DNA of 64,000 nucleotides from Ascoidea asiatica (GCA_001600695.1 BCKQ01000003.1:558001-622000); one strand, 5' to 3'. Positions 1-11,301 are shown, numbered from the stretch's first letter. Notes: generated by a model not told the origin, from the sequence alone. Made by a program: numbers and translations.

Positions 1-225
1 TGCTGCAGACCAAATAGATTTATCAGTTTTTTCATTTTCTGGAACTCTCTCAATACCTCTAATTTCGGCTTTAAGAATTTTTCCCATTCTATTTAAGAAA
101 TTAACACTTTTAATTTTTTCAAGGTTTAATTCTTTTTCTTCATTTTCATCTTCGTTTGGATTTACATTATTTATGGATTTTAAGTTTGGAAGTTCATCGA
201 AGGTATTTTTTTCAATATCAATCAT
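1..225 (-). CDS. Purine-cytosine permease family, N-terminal part (3' end outside window)
   Basis: The reverse strand is open for 75 codons from an ATG at 223-225 to the window edge. The visible part is the hydrophilic cytosolic N-terminus. Around residues 46-75 it has the pattern RMGKILKAEIRGIERVPE followed by KTDKSIW, which matches the conserved stretch (a Gly-Ile-Glu-Arg-Val-Pro core, then 'K-T-D') just before the first membrane helix of Fcy2-type permeases. That family (NCS1) imports adenine, guanine, hypoxanthine and cytosine with protons across the plasma membrane. No membrane segment lies inside the window, so substrate and integrity cannot be judged. The rest of the gene lies to the left. 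Confidence 0.72.
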   Translation of the reverse strand, partial: MIDIEKNTFDELPNLKSINNVNPNEDENEEKELNLEKIKSVNFLNRMGKILKAEIRGIERVPENEKTDKSIWSAA

Positions 226-1769
226 TTATGATAAATTTGAAATAATAAGTTTCAACAAAAATTGATTATCTTATTTCTTAGACTAATTTCAAGCTTAAAT
301 TTATCTATTTAATTATTGCTTTTTTATTTAAGGTAATATCAAAAAGTACGTAAATGAAAGCTCAATTCAATAATCCTAAATCTATGGATATTTGATTGCT
401 TATAAATGATTTCAGTTTCCAAATTTAAAGGGTCTAAATCAATAGATAATGTAATCACGAATTTTTTATATACTTTAAAATCCCTTTGGAAACAACGAAA
501 ATGATTTAGAACTTCAAATGAACATGTTTTTTTCAATACCTTTCGTTTAACTTATTTAAAGATTAAACGAGATATTACTCTTTTCATTCAAATAACTGGA
601 AAAAATTGAAAAGAAAAAAACGAGAAAGCAAACCGATAGGATAATAAAAATCAAATTTTGCAGGTTACCTCTCAAAAAAGTAACTTCTCAAAGGACATTG
701 TCTTCATAATAGGGTTCAGTATTCTTGAAGGTTTCCTAAATCTACCGAGAAATAAAATCTGATGATGTTTTCGATTCTTCAAAAAACTTGTTACCTAAAA
801 AGTAATTTGCAAAGGCGTTGCGTGGTGAACCAGCAAAATCACATATTAAATTTGTCAGCTGCAACTAAAAAAGGGCTGCTCACCCAAAGTTTGGTTACAC
901 AGGAAATAACATTAAATGACAGCAAAAGCTTATTTGTGCCAGCGGGACTTCGGGTAAGTTGACAGGTGCTTCCCGATACAAAACAGAAACAGAAACAGAA
1001 ACAGAAAAGATAATAGAAAGCTATAAAAACAAAATTTTAAAGAGAGAAGATGACATCAAGCTTAAAACAGAGAGACAAAGAATTAATGAAAAAGAAAATT
1101 TTGAGTTTAAAGAAAATATGGCTCAGTTACCTAAATCTCTTGTTGATTTTATTTAACATTTCCCACATTATTACTTCCGAACCATATAAGTTTTGGTACA
1201 TCAAGGAGTTGTGATGTTATAATAAAAATTTCTAGATTTTGTTTCAAACAAAAGAACATGCTAAAACAACTAAAAGATGTAATGATCTAAAATATATTAT
1301 TATTATTCATACTGAATATTATAATTCTTAAGCTGTATGATACCTTTTCTTATCAATAAAGTCGCTTTTTGTGGTTTTGTTTGTAGGGTTTCATTACGAT
1401 AAACAACTTTCAAGGGTTTCAATAGGGAAAGAAATGTAATAGGTTCCCCGTATATCCTTATTTGAAAACTTTGCATTTATTATTATTCATTATCTTTCTA
1501 GTGACTATCTTTAAATATTTGAAAAACAAAATAATCAATTTATGTTTTTCAATAAATTTCAAAAATTTCATACTTTTTAAGTAATGGCTTGGTAATTTTC
1601 AAATACTTTAAAACTAAATTATAATGAAATTCATAATGAATAAATTTTCTCGATGCAATTACTTGTCTTATATGAATCAATGAAATCCAATTGAGAATTT
1701 ATTAATACTATGATTATCATTTTTATTCTTAGATTAAAAAAAATAAATTAAGAAAATTTAAATTCCTAC
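226..1769. other. Intergenic region without a supported gene
   Basis: About 1.5 kb lies between the purine permease start and the 3' end of the permease pseudogene. It holds only small open frames. The one at 959-1156 has a short Thr-Glu/Lys-rich stretch and no recognisable domain. The block around 800-960 is a little richer in G+C than its surroundings and could carry promoter elements for the leftward permease gene. I see no RNA gene. Confidence 0.5.
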
Positions 1770-3282
1770 TTATTCAGGCTTTGAATCGGCAGTTACAATT
1801 TCAATAGGTAATACCAGAGATGAATAAGAGCCTCTTTTACCTGTTTCAAAATCCATTTCCTCATATTTAACATATTTGGTTTTTTTGAAGTACTTAAAAC
1901 CAAAAATAAATATTGGAAATAATGGCAATAAAATATACATATCAACAAAATTTCCGGCATCAAAAGGATCAAAACTTGTCCATTCTTGAACAAATACTAA
2001 GATCACCCCTATTATAAAACCTACAATGGAAGGATATGGAAATATAGATGATTTAAAAGGTAATTCTTCAACGGTATGACCTTGTATTTTCCAACCTTTT
2101 CTAAATCTATAATGAGCAAAAATTATAGCTACCCAAACTATAAAAGCGGCAATTCCTCCAACATTAACAATATACGAATAAGCATTTGCAGCAGTATCGT
2201 TAATAATTACCAAAGAAATGAATCCAAATAAATGACACGTATGAATAGCAACATATGGAACTCCCTTTTTATCATGTTTTTGAAATATTTTTGGTGCATA
2301 TCCTTCATATGATAAATTATATAATGACCTACTTGCAATATAAATTGCCGAATTAATTGATGAAAAGCATGTAATTATAACCATGGTAGTTATAAAATAA
2401 CCAGAATTATCCCAACCTGCTGCTGTTAAAGCTATAGTCATTGGTGATCTCATTGTTTTATTTGAAGATGAAAGCATAGGATCATTTCAAGCAATTGTAA
2501 TACCATATGCAATTGCTGAACCGAAATAAATATATATAACTCTAAAAATAGTCAATTTTACCGCAGAAGGTATTGCTTTTGCTGGATTTTTCGATTCTGC
2601 TGCAGTTAAGCTTATACTTTCAATACCTGAATAAAATACTCCTGCATATACAAAACTATTTGCAATTCCTTTGAAACCATGAGCCAAAGGATGATCTTTG
2701 AATGGATTTCCAGGTGAATGATCTTTTATTCCTCCTGCAGCATATATTATAGCAAATATGAAATAACCTGTATTTTGTCAACTTAAAAATTGTTAAAATA
2801 AATTCAGCCTCCCCGAAAAAGGAAACTCCAAGTTCTTGGTATATAGTGAAAACTGCCCAAAATATCAAAAACCAGGCATAAATAGGGACTTTATCAGTAT
2901 AAAAAGTACTTACAGAACAAACAGAAACATATTCTGCAATTATATTGCAAAGCCATAAAATAACATAATACCATCCAACAGTTGCTCCGAAAGCAGGGTC
3001 AACCCATTTAGAGGCATGAGTACTAAAATTATAATCATATAAAGTATTGAGTTCTCCAATACTAAGCATTACTGCTATAACTGGAAATGCAACGATGAAT
3101 AGTCCAATTACCATACCAACTGGTCCAGATGAATGGAGAAAAGATGCATATCCTACTAATAAGCCTGGGCCAGATACTCCTGAAATTGCAAAAAAATTAA
3201 CTTGCCTTGTTTTCAAACCTCTTTTGACACCAGTTACTGGATCAAACTTTTCTCTTTTTTCTTCTTTATAAACTAATCCCAT
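1770..3282 (-). pseudogene. Amino-acid permease (APC/YAT-like), broken by a frameshift and a stop
   Basis: The reverse strand encodes a full-length amino-acid permease in three pieces. Piece one starts at the ATG 3280-3282 with a hydrophilic N-terminus, then a first helix containing SGVSGPGLL and further membrane segments. Between about 2769 and 2785 the frame shifts, and the family pattern resumes in another frame (TGYFIFAIIYAAGG, then FYSGIESISLTAAESKNP). An in-frame TGA at 2487-2489 interrupts just before NDPML; past it the last helices read open to 1770. The whole span is 1,513 bases, one more than a multiple of three, consistent with a single-base insertion (or a two-base loss). The family imports amino acids by proton symport at the plasma membrane. 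Two independent lesions in a still clearly alignable gene suggest recent inactivation; sequencing error is the alternative. Confidence 0.85.
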
Positions 3283-4785
3283 TTAATATTGTTGTTATAA
3301 ACTATCATAAATTATTAAAAGCCAAAAGTCTCTATGTAATGTTTTAAAAATGTATTTAAAAAATGCACTTTTATTCTATTAATTTCTTTTTTCAGATTTA
3401 TGTCTCTTTTTGCTCTTTATATTCATGGAGATTTCAGTAATTTTATAGCAAAAAATAATTTAAGCAGTCCTAGTTTGTTACTAATTTTCTTTTTCTTATC
3501 TATTTAAAATTTTCTTTAGAACTATAAACTATCACCAATATTAATTGACAGAAAAATGTATCAACAAAAAATATTGAATTTTATATTTAACTTATCTACT
3601 CTTTAAACAGTACAAACTAAATGCGTTTTATGCCTGAAACTAAAATTAGTGCTATACTTCTTTTAAATTAGGTTTGGAATTAAGATTATTTTGGGTCAGT
3701 ATGGCTATCAAACCGTCCTAGTTTATCTTTAATATCTCTTGTTAAGTGAAAATATTCACCAGTTCTCCAGTTATTCTCAAAGATAAGAGCTTGAACATCT
3801 AAAACTTTGTTGAAATTAATTTTCTCCTATAATTTTCATTTATTATTTGATTTTTGATAAATTTCTTCATAATTTTTTGATAGGCTTCAATATTCAGTAA
3901 TTTTATTAGCGTATGAATTCTTGAGAACTTTCACAGATGTCGCTTAAACACATGCCCGTTTAGTAATATGAAATCTATTTTGTGACCACTCAAGTTTTGT
4001 CAATAAATAAAATATGTTTTGATTCATTCATTTTTCAAGATGTTGATCTCAAAGTCAAAAAAAAATATAACGATCTTTGAAAATATTATTGTGTTTTTTG
4101 AATCCAAGATAAGCACCAGAAAGACTGAACTCTTTATCTAAAGAAACCATTTATGAAATTTCAAGCTTTGAAAGATATCGATGGAATCACAATCTGAGAT
4201 CCAATTCATTATAAACGATGTCTTGAGAGTAAAAAATTCCCAGATCTTTTTTTTTTCTCATCTAAAATGGAGATAAATAGTTTTCATTTATAAAAACAAA
4301 ATAAAATAAAATATTAATAAAGAAATCCAGTAAAAAATTTATATTCAAAAACATAATGAGATCTATTTCCGAAAAGAGGTGTCGCTTAAATTTGTTAGCA
4401 ATAGTTACCCGTTATGGATTTTTAGATTATGGTTTTATATATTCTGCGGGAAGCAGATTAAAATCTATTTGAAGATTCTTATCTGAAAATTTTGCTTTTG
4501 AAATTGAATTTAGTTTTAATTCAATTTTATGTTATAACGGATAAAGAAGTGACTAATCGTAAAGTTTTGATAGATTATTGCAATGTTACTGGAGGAGAAT
4601 CTGTATTAGATACTATTTCTAGTGATTATAGCTAAAACAATTAAGAGAATGAACAAAGATAAGAAAACAATAGTAAATGAAGCATTCTAGCTATATAAAT
4701 ATATTGATAAAGTACTTATTTCCACTATGACCATTCATATTATTTGGAAGGGAAAACCCGGTAGTAAAAACCAATTAAACAAATA
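3283..4785. other. Intergenic region with decayed coding scraps
   Basis: No intact gene is visible in 1.5 kb. Two stretches read like coding sequence without support on either side. On the reverse strand, 3686-3829 reads as about 48 residues ending in a stop, including FENNWRTGEYFHLTRD. On the forward strand, about 4500-4636 reads ITDKEVTNRKVLIDY and ends in TAA. I cannot assign either to a family. They may be relics, in line with the dead permease next door, or chance frames. The promoter of the dipeptidase should lie at the right-hand end. Confidence 0.4.
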
Positions 4786-6021
4786 ATGGAAAAAGAACTT
4801 AAAAGAATTGAAAAGATAGCTGAGACTACACCCATCATTGACACTCACAATGATTTCCCTTATCTTATAAGATCTCAGTTAAGATATGAAATCTCAAGTG
4901 ATTCTTCATTTGAATTTGATGGTAAACTTACATGTAATACTGATTTAACAAAATTGAAGAAAGGTAAGATCGGTGTCCAATTTTTCAGTTGTTTTATAGA
5001 GTGTAAGGATGATGATTATTTATATCAAGACTTTAATAAGCCAAATTCTGCTGTTAGGGATACAATGGAACAAATTGATGTTATTAAAAGATTGGTTAAA
5101 ATGTACCCAAATGATTTAAATTTTGTTTATAATTCTAATGAAGCGTTACTGAAATTTCAGGAAACTGGAAAAATTTCAATAACCATGGGAATCGAAGGTT
5201 TGCATCAAGTTGATTTATCATTAGGAGTATTAAGAAGATATTTTGAATTAGGCGTTAGATATATCACCTTAACACATAACTGTGATAATCCATTTGCAAC
5301 AGCAGCAAGTTCAGTCACAGCAGGGTTGCATGATAAAGGGTTAAGTGAATATGGTATAAAATGTGTGAAAGAAATGAATAGAATTGGAATGATGGTTGAT
5401 TTATCTCATGTTAGTTACAAAACAATGATAGATGTATTGAAAATAACTCAATCTCCTGTAATTTTCAGTCATTCTTCAGTATATAAATTGACACAAAATG
5501 AAAGAAATGTTAGGGATGATGTATTGATAAAATTAAAGAAAAATAACGGAGTTTGTTGTGTCAATTTTTTTCCTTTATTCTTAACTAGAAATGAAGAAAG
5601 AACTGCAACAATTGATGATGCTGTTGATCATATAATATATATAATTCAACTAATTTGGTGGGATCATGTTGGATTTGGATCAGATTTCGATGGTATCCCA
5701 GAAGGTCCAAAAGGTTTAGAAGATGTGTCAAAGTATCCAGAAGTAATTGCCAGAATTATTAAAAAGCTAAAACCAACCGATGATGAAATTAGAAAATTGA
5801 TGGGTTTAAACGTTTTAAGAGTTTGGAAAAGTAATGAAGATGTTGCAAAGAAAATGCAATCTAATGGAGAAGAAATTATAGATGATAATTGGGAAAAACG
5901 AATTTGGAAATTTTTTGGGTATACAAAAGAATTTCCAGAGATATATCCAGGTTCATATGATAAATTTGATAATATTTATGATGATTCCCAAACGTTGGAT
6001 TTAACCAAAACATCTAAATGA
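4786..6021 (+). CDS. Membrane dipeptidase family (peptidase M19)
   Basis: The 411-residue protein is an intact M19 (renal dipeptidase-like) zinc hydrolase that cleaves dipeptides. The metal ligands are all present: H21 and D23 in DTHND near the start, E137 in GIEGLH, H208 in DLSHVS and H229 in FSHSSV, with the catalytic-site Asp at D300 in GSDFDG. R240 in the NERNVRDD segment corresponds to the substrate-binding Arg. There is no signal peptide or membrane segment, so the enzyme is probably cytosolic, unlike the secreted animal forms. The length fits the family. Its neighbour is a dead amino-acid permease and the next gene is a purine permease, which suggests scavenging of nitrogen compounds, but nothing shows co-regulation. 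Confidence 0.93.
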   Translation: MEKELKRIEKIAETTPIIDTHNDFPYLIRSQLRYEISSDSSFEFDGKLTCNTDLTKLKKGKIGVQFFSCFIECKDDDYLYQDFNKPNSAVRDTMEQIDVIKRLVKMYPNDLNFVYNSNEALLKFQETGKISITMGIEGLHQVDLSLGVLRRYFELGVRYITLTHNCDNPFATAASSVTAGLHDKGLSEYGIKCVKEMNRIGMMVDLSHVSYKTMIDVLKITQSPVIFSHSSVYKLTQNERNVRDDVLIKLKKNNGVCCVNFFPLFLTRNEERTATIDDAVDHIIYIIQLIWWDHVGFGSDFDGIPEGPKGLEDVSKYPEVIARIIKKLKPTDDEIRKLMGLNVLRVWKSNEDVAKKMQSNGEEIIDDNWEKRIWKFFGYTKEFPEIYPGSYDKFDNIYDDSQTLDLTKTSK

Positions 6022-7267
6022 TTTAAATTCAAAAATATTGTTTTATAGAAAAAAATGAATAGCTTATATTTTTCAATCAAAGATCGTTTATTCATGAATA
6101 TTTTCATACTATGATATAAAGTTGATTTAATTTGATTTGATTTGAATTGAATTTATGCGTTATTCAAACACTTCTTATCCCAAAAACTGTAAACAAATAT
6201 GAAAAAATCAGTTAATATAGTCTGTGTTCTTACTAAACCAATAAGTTTGAATTTTAAATATTAATAAATAGGTAATAATATGTTTATTTTCATTATGAAG
6301 ACAATAAGAAATAAAAATATCACACTACACACTATCTAAATAGTTCATATTTTTTGGATAAAAAGAGAGGTCTTTTCAAATACTCAATTGGAGCGTGCGC
6401 TTTTTGAGTCTAAGAGTAAAATAATATTCTATCATATATGCTTTTGCTCTTCTTATTATTTCCTTAATTTTCTTTTCAATTCTTCAATTGTTTTTGAGAA
6501 AGTTGAGATTGGGGCTTTTTTTGGATTTATTTCAATAAATGATTCGCAATGCTTTTAAAAAGTTTCTAATTCTAAGGGTCTTACGTAAAAATCAGCGTCA
6601 TTGGAGATTGGCGGTGTTTACAGTGTGTTTACGTTTTTCCTTTTTGGGAGTGCTGGACGTCGTCTGAAATATTTAGACCATCAGAAAAAGTCAAATGGCA
6701 AAAGAAAAAGAATCAGGCAGAGGAATTGGTGTATTTGATTGTTTATTCAAAAATTAACTCTCTTTTTAGAATATCAGAGAGTGTTTTTATCTCAATTCTT
6801 TTGTTTATTTTTTAAAATTTTTAAATAATCTTCTTTTGTTTATTTACACTGCCTGAATATTTAAAAATTAATCTTTTTTTTTGTGATAAGTCACACCAAG
6901 CAGATCAGCTTTTATTCAAATTAATCATATGAACATCTCGACTATATATTTTAGAAATAGATTTAATATTGAACATTTCCTGTTTTTTTTGGAATTTCTT
7001 TTTTTTATTAACTTCCAGCCTTTTCTCAATTTTTTTTATTTACCATACTAAATAACACAAGGATAAGAATTACATTTAATTCAATACAGCAATTCTCATA
7101 ACTAATAAGACTTAATACTCTTTCAGAAAAATAGATCAAGAACTTTTAACTTCTAAATCAATTTACAAAGTATTTTCAATTTATCAAAATAAATCATCAG
7201 GTTATAATATATTTCATCTATATTCAAATCAAAAGTTACTACATAATATCAATTCAATTTATAACAA
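6022..7267. promoter_or_regulatory. Intergenic region, promoter of the C2 protein
   Basis: This 1.25 kb lies between the dipeptidase and the C2 protein. A G+C-richer block at about 6590-6680 contains GATTGGCGG (a reversed CCAAT box preceded by CCG). From about 6720 to the ATG at 7268 the sequence is T-rich on the sense strand and looks like a long leader. No gene or RNA gene seen. Confidence 0.45.
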
Positions 7268-9178
7268 ATGTCATTATGTCCAAGAGCAAATGGCACACTA
7301 ATAATTATTGTTTCTCGTGCCAGAAATTTACCAAATAGAAGAAAATTGGATAAGCAAAATCCTTATTGCATAGTTAGAATAGCAAATTTAGTTGATAAAA
7401 CCCCTTCAATTTTAAGAGGAGGTCAAACTCCAGATTGGAATCATGAATCAAGATTTCAATTAACTACTGATATTAATCCTATTCTAAAATTATCAATTTT
7501 AGATGAAACCAAGAAATCTCCTGAATTAATATGTGATGCAGAAATTGACTGTACTCCTGTATTTGAAACCCATGTAGATGAGGGTTATGATAAATGGCAT
7601 TCATTACAATATTGTGGAAGAAGTGCCGGTGAAGTCTACATTGAAATGACATTTTATCCATCAACTCCATTGATGGTTCCAAAACCTAAAAAAGTTACTT
7701 TGAAAAGAGGTGCATCTTCTGTTAGACCATTACCTTCTAGACCAGGAGAAGATGTCTCTGATATAATAGATGATCAATCCACAATTGGGGATGAATCTTT
7801 TAGATCAACTTATGATTCTGAAGTCTCAAGATCAATTGCTCTATCTCACACTCCATCAATAGATTTTTCGATGATCTCACAGTCGCAGCAAACCCCTATG
7901 AATCTAAATATGATGTCTGCCTTGCAAATGCAAAATCAACAGCAGTACTTACTAAACCCTAATTTGAATCCCAATTTAAATCCTTCTATGAATCCAAATT
8001 ATAACTCAAATTTCAATCTAAATTTTAATCCAAACATTAATCCAAATATGAACGCAAATATGAATTCAAACTTTGTGAACTCTGATGGAATAAACTATCT
8101 AGCAGCTCAAAATCCCGGCTTCTATGCTCAACCTTCAATACATGATCAATTTACTGCTTCATATTTACTTCCAAAACTTCCTTCTTCAAAATCATTAACT
8201 GAATCATATTTGGACAATAGTTCTTTATTGAGTAGTTCAAGCGATTTGGCAGAAAAGCGTGGAAGAAAACATCAGTCAAGATTAAATGATTCAGATTATT
8301 CTGGACATTCTTCTATTTCAACATCATCAACAAACTCAAGTAATCAGTATTCAATTAATAGTCGTTCAATGGACTTTGAAAAAAGTTATGCAACTTCAAA
8401 ACCTTCATCATCAATATATTCCGATTATAACAGTGCAAAATTTTCCAAATCTAGAGATAATCTTGATGATTTAGAAAGAGAAGTTCAATCAAGTTGGAAT
8501 AGAAATCATTCCAGAACAACAAGATCACAATCACCAGCTAAATCTCGTTTAAGACCAGAAGCAAAAAAAACAAGCAATCGTTCAAAATCTCCTAGATCTT
8601 CATATGACTTTGATCCTCTAAGAATATCATCAGTTTTACCCAAGTTAGAAGATTTTGATGAAAATGAATCTCTCTATAAATCATCATTCAAACCATTTCC
8701 CAAAAGTGTCAATAAACTTCCAGGAGCATTTGAATCATTTTCTTCAATTACAAATTCCAACAGATCCACATCTCCTTCCAAAAGAGCAACAAGAAAACCT
8801 CCTCCAATAGATAAAAATTTCAATGATTCAATGCTTTCAAGTAAATTAAATGATCTTGATCTATCTTCAATTCCATATTCAGCCGATGATCTCGATAAAA
8901 CTTCTAGAGACAATGATATATTTATATCAGACCAAAAAATTGATAACTTGGATATTTTACGTGAAAAATTAATGAAAAGAAAGGGAAATGATGAAATTAA
9001 ATCAAATTATTTTGCTCCTACACCAAAAGATCTTCTGTATGGTAATAAGTCTGGCAGATTTGGTGGTTGGAATACCCATGATGAAGATGAATTTGGAGCT
9101 TCAATTATGACTACTACTACAATATCAACATTATCTCCAGATCGTTCTGAGTTTGGACATCAAACTTATAGATCTTAA
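7268..9178 (+). CDS. INN1: C2-domain ingression protein (Inn1/Fic1-like)
   Basis: The 636-residue protein has one N-terminal C2 domain (about residues 8-130, from GTLIIIVSRARNLPNR through the QNPYC, TPDWNHE and EVYIEMTFYP segments), followed by a long disordered Ser/Asn-rich tail. This architecture matches budding-yeast Inn1 and fission-yeast Fic1, which act at the bud neck or division site, bind SH3 proteins of the cytokinesis machinery through proline motifs, and couple ring contraction to septum formation. Candidate proline motifs are visible (PSRPGED, RKPPPID). Between about residues 230 and 270 there is an Asn-Pro ladder of NPN/NLN units. The tail is longer than in S. cerevisiae Inn1 (about 400 residues). 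Another single-C2 protein cannot be excluded, but N-terminal position plus disordered tail favours Inn1/Fic1. Confidence 0.72.
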   Translation: MSLCPRANGTLIIIVSRARNLPNRRKLDKQNPYCIVRIANLVDKTPSILRGGQTPDWNHESRFQLTTDINPILKLSILDETKKSPELICDAEIDCTPVFETHVDEGYDKWHSLQYCGRSAGEVYIEMTFYPSTPLMVPKPKKVTLKRGASSVRPLPSRPGEDVSDIIDDQSTIGDESFRSTYDSEVSRSIALSHTPSIDFSMISQSQQTPMNLNMMSALQMQNQQQYLLNPNLNPNLNPSMNPNYNSNFNLNFNPNINPNMNANMNSNFVNSDGINYLAAQNPGFYAQPSIHDQFTASYLLPKLPSSKSLTESYLDNSSLLSSSSDLAEKRGRKHQSRLNDSDYSGHSSISTSSTNSSNQYSINSRSMDFEKSYATSKPSSSIYSDYNSAKFSKSRDNLDDLEREVQSSWNRNHSRTTRSQSPAKSRLRPEAKKTSNRSKSPRSSYDFDPLRISSVLPKLEDFDENESLYKSSFKPFPKSVNKLPGAFESFSSITNSNRSTSPSKRATRKPPPIDKNFNDSMLSSKLNDLDLSSIPYSADDLDKTSRDNDIFISDQKIDNLDILREKLMKRKGNDEIKSNYFAPTPKDLLYGNKSGRFGGWNTHDEDEFGASIMTTTTISTLSPDRSEFGHQTYRS

Positions 9179-9563
9179 CTCTAGTGACACTTTAATTTTT
9201 TTTTTTTTGATTTGCTTTATTTTTTCTATGGGTTTCTTTAATTGGATTTATCAATAACTTATGTATCTACTAATATTTTTTTTCTCTTCTTTCTATTCAT
9301 TTATCTTGCATTTTTATTTATACATTACTTAATTGCTTAATCAAAAAGAGTTTCTTTCCTGTGATATCACAGTACATTACATAAAAAAAACTAATATAGG
9401 TCTATAATATAATTAAATAAATAATTTTTTGTCTATTTTTTTTATTTTTTTACCATTGTTTCATAAAAATGTAAAAAACTTTTGTAAATGTTTCATTAAT
9501 TATAAAGTCGAGCAAAAGCATATAAAAGCTATGCAAAAACACGCTGTTATAAAGAGGAAGTGA
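9179..9563. other. Convergent intergenic region
   Basis: This 385-base stretch separates the 3' ends of the C2 protein and RAM2. It is A/T-rich with T-tracts on both strands, as expected for yeast 3' processing signals. No gene seen. Confidence 0.5.
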
Positions 9564-10649
9564 TTAGTTTACTACTAATGATTTCTTATAATTCCAATAA
9601 TTGAATCTTATTGGATCATACTTATTGGCCAACAATTGGTAAGCCTTTATTGCTTTATTATTCTCTTTTTGTTCTTTAGATTGAGCATAGATTTTAGCTA
9701 CTAACTCCAAAGCAAATATTGAAGATATTGTAGGTTGAATTTCTGATTCTATTTCTTTTGCTTCATTAGTCTCTTCATTTTCTTCTTGAACTTCAATTGA
9801 TTCAATATGATCATTTTCAAAGTTTGCATACTGTAAACAAAATTCTTCAAGTTCATTTATGTCTAAATTGAAATTCAAAGATTCATATAAACCAATTAAA
9901 TAATTCCAAGAACTTTCATTTTGAGGAGCAGAATCAATAGCCTTCTTAGTAAATTCAATCTCATTATCTAATAAAATTTTTTTCTCATCAATTGATTCAT
10001 TTATATTAAATATATTTTTGAATATAAAAAATCTAAAATTCCAAGCAGAATTATTTCTAATATCATTTTTTAGTAAATTATTGATAATTTTTAAAATTTT
10101 AGCATCATTAAATAAATTAAAAAATTTGGTTAACCAAGTTAAGTAGGTCCACACATGATAATTTTTAGCGTCATCATAAAATGCAACATCAATTAAAGGA
10201 AGCTCATTTTGAACCTCATAAGATTCATTTTTATGTGATTTCAATAGATCATTTAAGAATGTAATTAATAATTGTCTATAATGCCAAATTTGATAATTTT
10301 TTGCATTTTCTAAAGCCACTTCTTGTAGATTAACTAACTCATTTTCAATTCTTTTCATTCTTAGTTCTTCTTCATCTTCTTTCTTTTCACCTTCTTTATC
10401 ATTGAAATGTAAACTAGTTATAATATTATACTTATATTGCCAAAGAGTATAATGAGCAGGACATAATGCTACACCTTTTTCAATCAACGCTAGTGCTCTT
10501 TTTGAAATTTCGTTTACAGACATTAAAGCTCTTAAATGACCCATTATTTTTTTGTAATCATTAGAATATAAAATCCTGCACAATTGAATCTCATCTTCAT
10601 CTAATGGTAATGGAGTTAAATCAGTATAATCAAATTTTAGATCATCCAT
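9564..10649 (-). CDS. RAM2: Protein farnesyltransferase / geranylgeranyltransferase I alpha subunit
   Basis: The 361-residue protein is the shared alpha subunit of the two CaaX prenyltransferases. It pairs with Ram1 (farnesyl) or Cdc43 (geranylgeranyl) in the cytosol and prenylates Ras, Rho and pheromone substrates. It shows the family's PPTA helical repeats, each with an N-x-x-x-W core: HYTLWQYKYN, NYQIWHYRQ, NYHVWTYLTW, NNSAWNFRFF and NESSWNYLIG. Length fits the family (S. cerevisiae Ram2 is 316 residues); the extra residues are mostly an acidic insert before the last repeat and a charged insert after the first. Compared with Bet4 (the Rab enzyme alpha subunit), the overall pattern and the N-terminal YTDLTPLPLDEDE fit Ram2 better. 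The start ATG is followed by a normal acidic N-terminus. Confidence 0.9.
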   Translation of the reverse strand: MDDLKFDYTDLTPLPLDEDEIQLCRILYSNDYKKIMGHLRALMSVNEISKRALALIEKGVALCPAHYTLWQYKYNIITSLHFNDKEGEKKEDEEELRMKRIENELVNLQEVALENAKNYQIWHYRQLLITFLNDLLKSHKNESYEVQNELPLIDVAFYDDAKNYHVWTYLTWLTKFFNLFNDAKILKIINNLLKNDIRNNSAWNFRFFIFKNIFNINESIDEKKILLDNEIEFTKKAIDSAPQNESSWNYLIGLYESLNFNLDINELEEFCLQYANFENDHIESIEVQEENEETNEAKEIESEIQPTISSIFALELVAKIYAQSKEQKENNKAIKAYQLLANKYDPIRFNYWNYKKSLVVN

Positions 10650-11301
10650 TTTATATGATTTTATTAGTAGTGTAGTCTACTGAGATAGTAACTTTTTTTT
10701 TATTTTTTGGAAAATGCAGAGATTTTTTAGTTCATTTAAATACAATTGAAGAAAATGAAATGTGGAGAGTATTTATCAATTGAGGCTCTTTTTATTAAAT
10801 CTTTAATAATAACAAAATCAGCTTTTTGATTAATATTTATATAAATTTGTTTTATTATCAACAGCAAATCTGAAATATTCCCCAAAAGATTCAAGAATTT
10901 GAATAATTTCCCAAAAGACCGAAGAGAATGAACTTCACCAAACCAAAATCCTGGGTCTAATGCAGTAGTGCCTTTAATCACATAAAACCAAGAACATGGA
11001 TTCAATGCACTTAAACACTATCTCGCATTTATGTACGTTGAGACCATTAAAATGGGTCTACTGGTTTTGATTACTTCGATTTTGCATTAATTTGAGCCAT
11101 CTGAATTGATAAGTTAGCTGATAACTTTATCACGAAAGGTTTAAATGTTCAATCAAATTTTGTTTTCAATAAATAAAAATCCTATAATTTTTATAATTAA
11201 ATTCGATTATTCTACTTCTAGAAATATTGGTGTTAATTTCTTCGATTGTATCACTTCTGTTAACAACTATAAAAGAGCACTATCTTTCATCAGTTAATAA
11301 A
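10650..11301. promoter_or_regulatory. Divergent promoter region, RAM2 / unrecognised gene
   Basis: About 650 bases lie between two divergent start codons (RAM2 leftward, the acidic protein rightward). The block at about 10880-11110 is less A/T-rich and should hold the promoters. An 89-codon frame on the reverse strand inside it has no recognisable content. No RNA gene seen. Confidence 0.45.

Noticed and set aside
762..1156. Two small forward open frames of 65-66 codons
   Set aside because: One has a Thr-Glu repeat and otherwise no conserved content; neither has a recognisable domain, and both lie in probable promoter DNA.
11227..11301. N-terminal extension of the acidic protein from a TTG codon, looking like a hydrophobic leader
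   Set aside because: No ATG; the first ATG is at 11302 in good context, so the apparent signal sequence is most likely untranslated.
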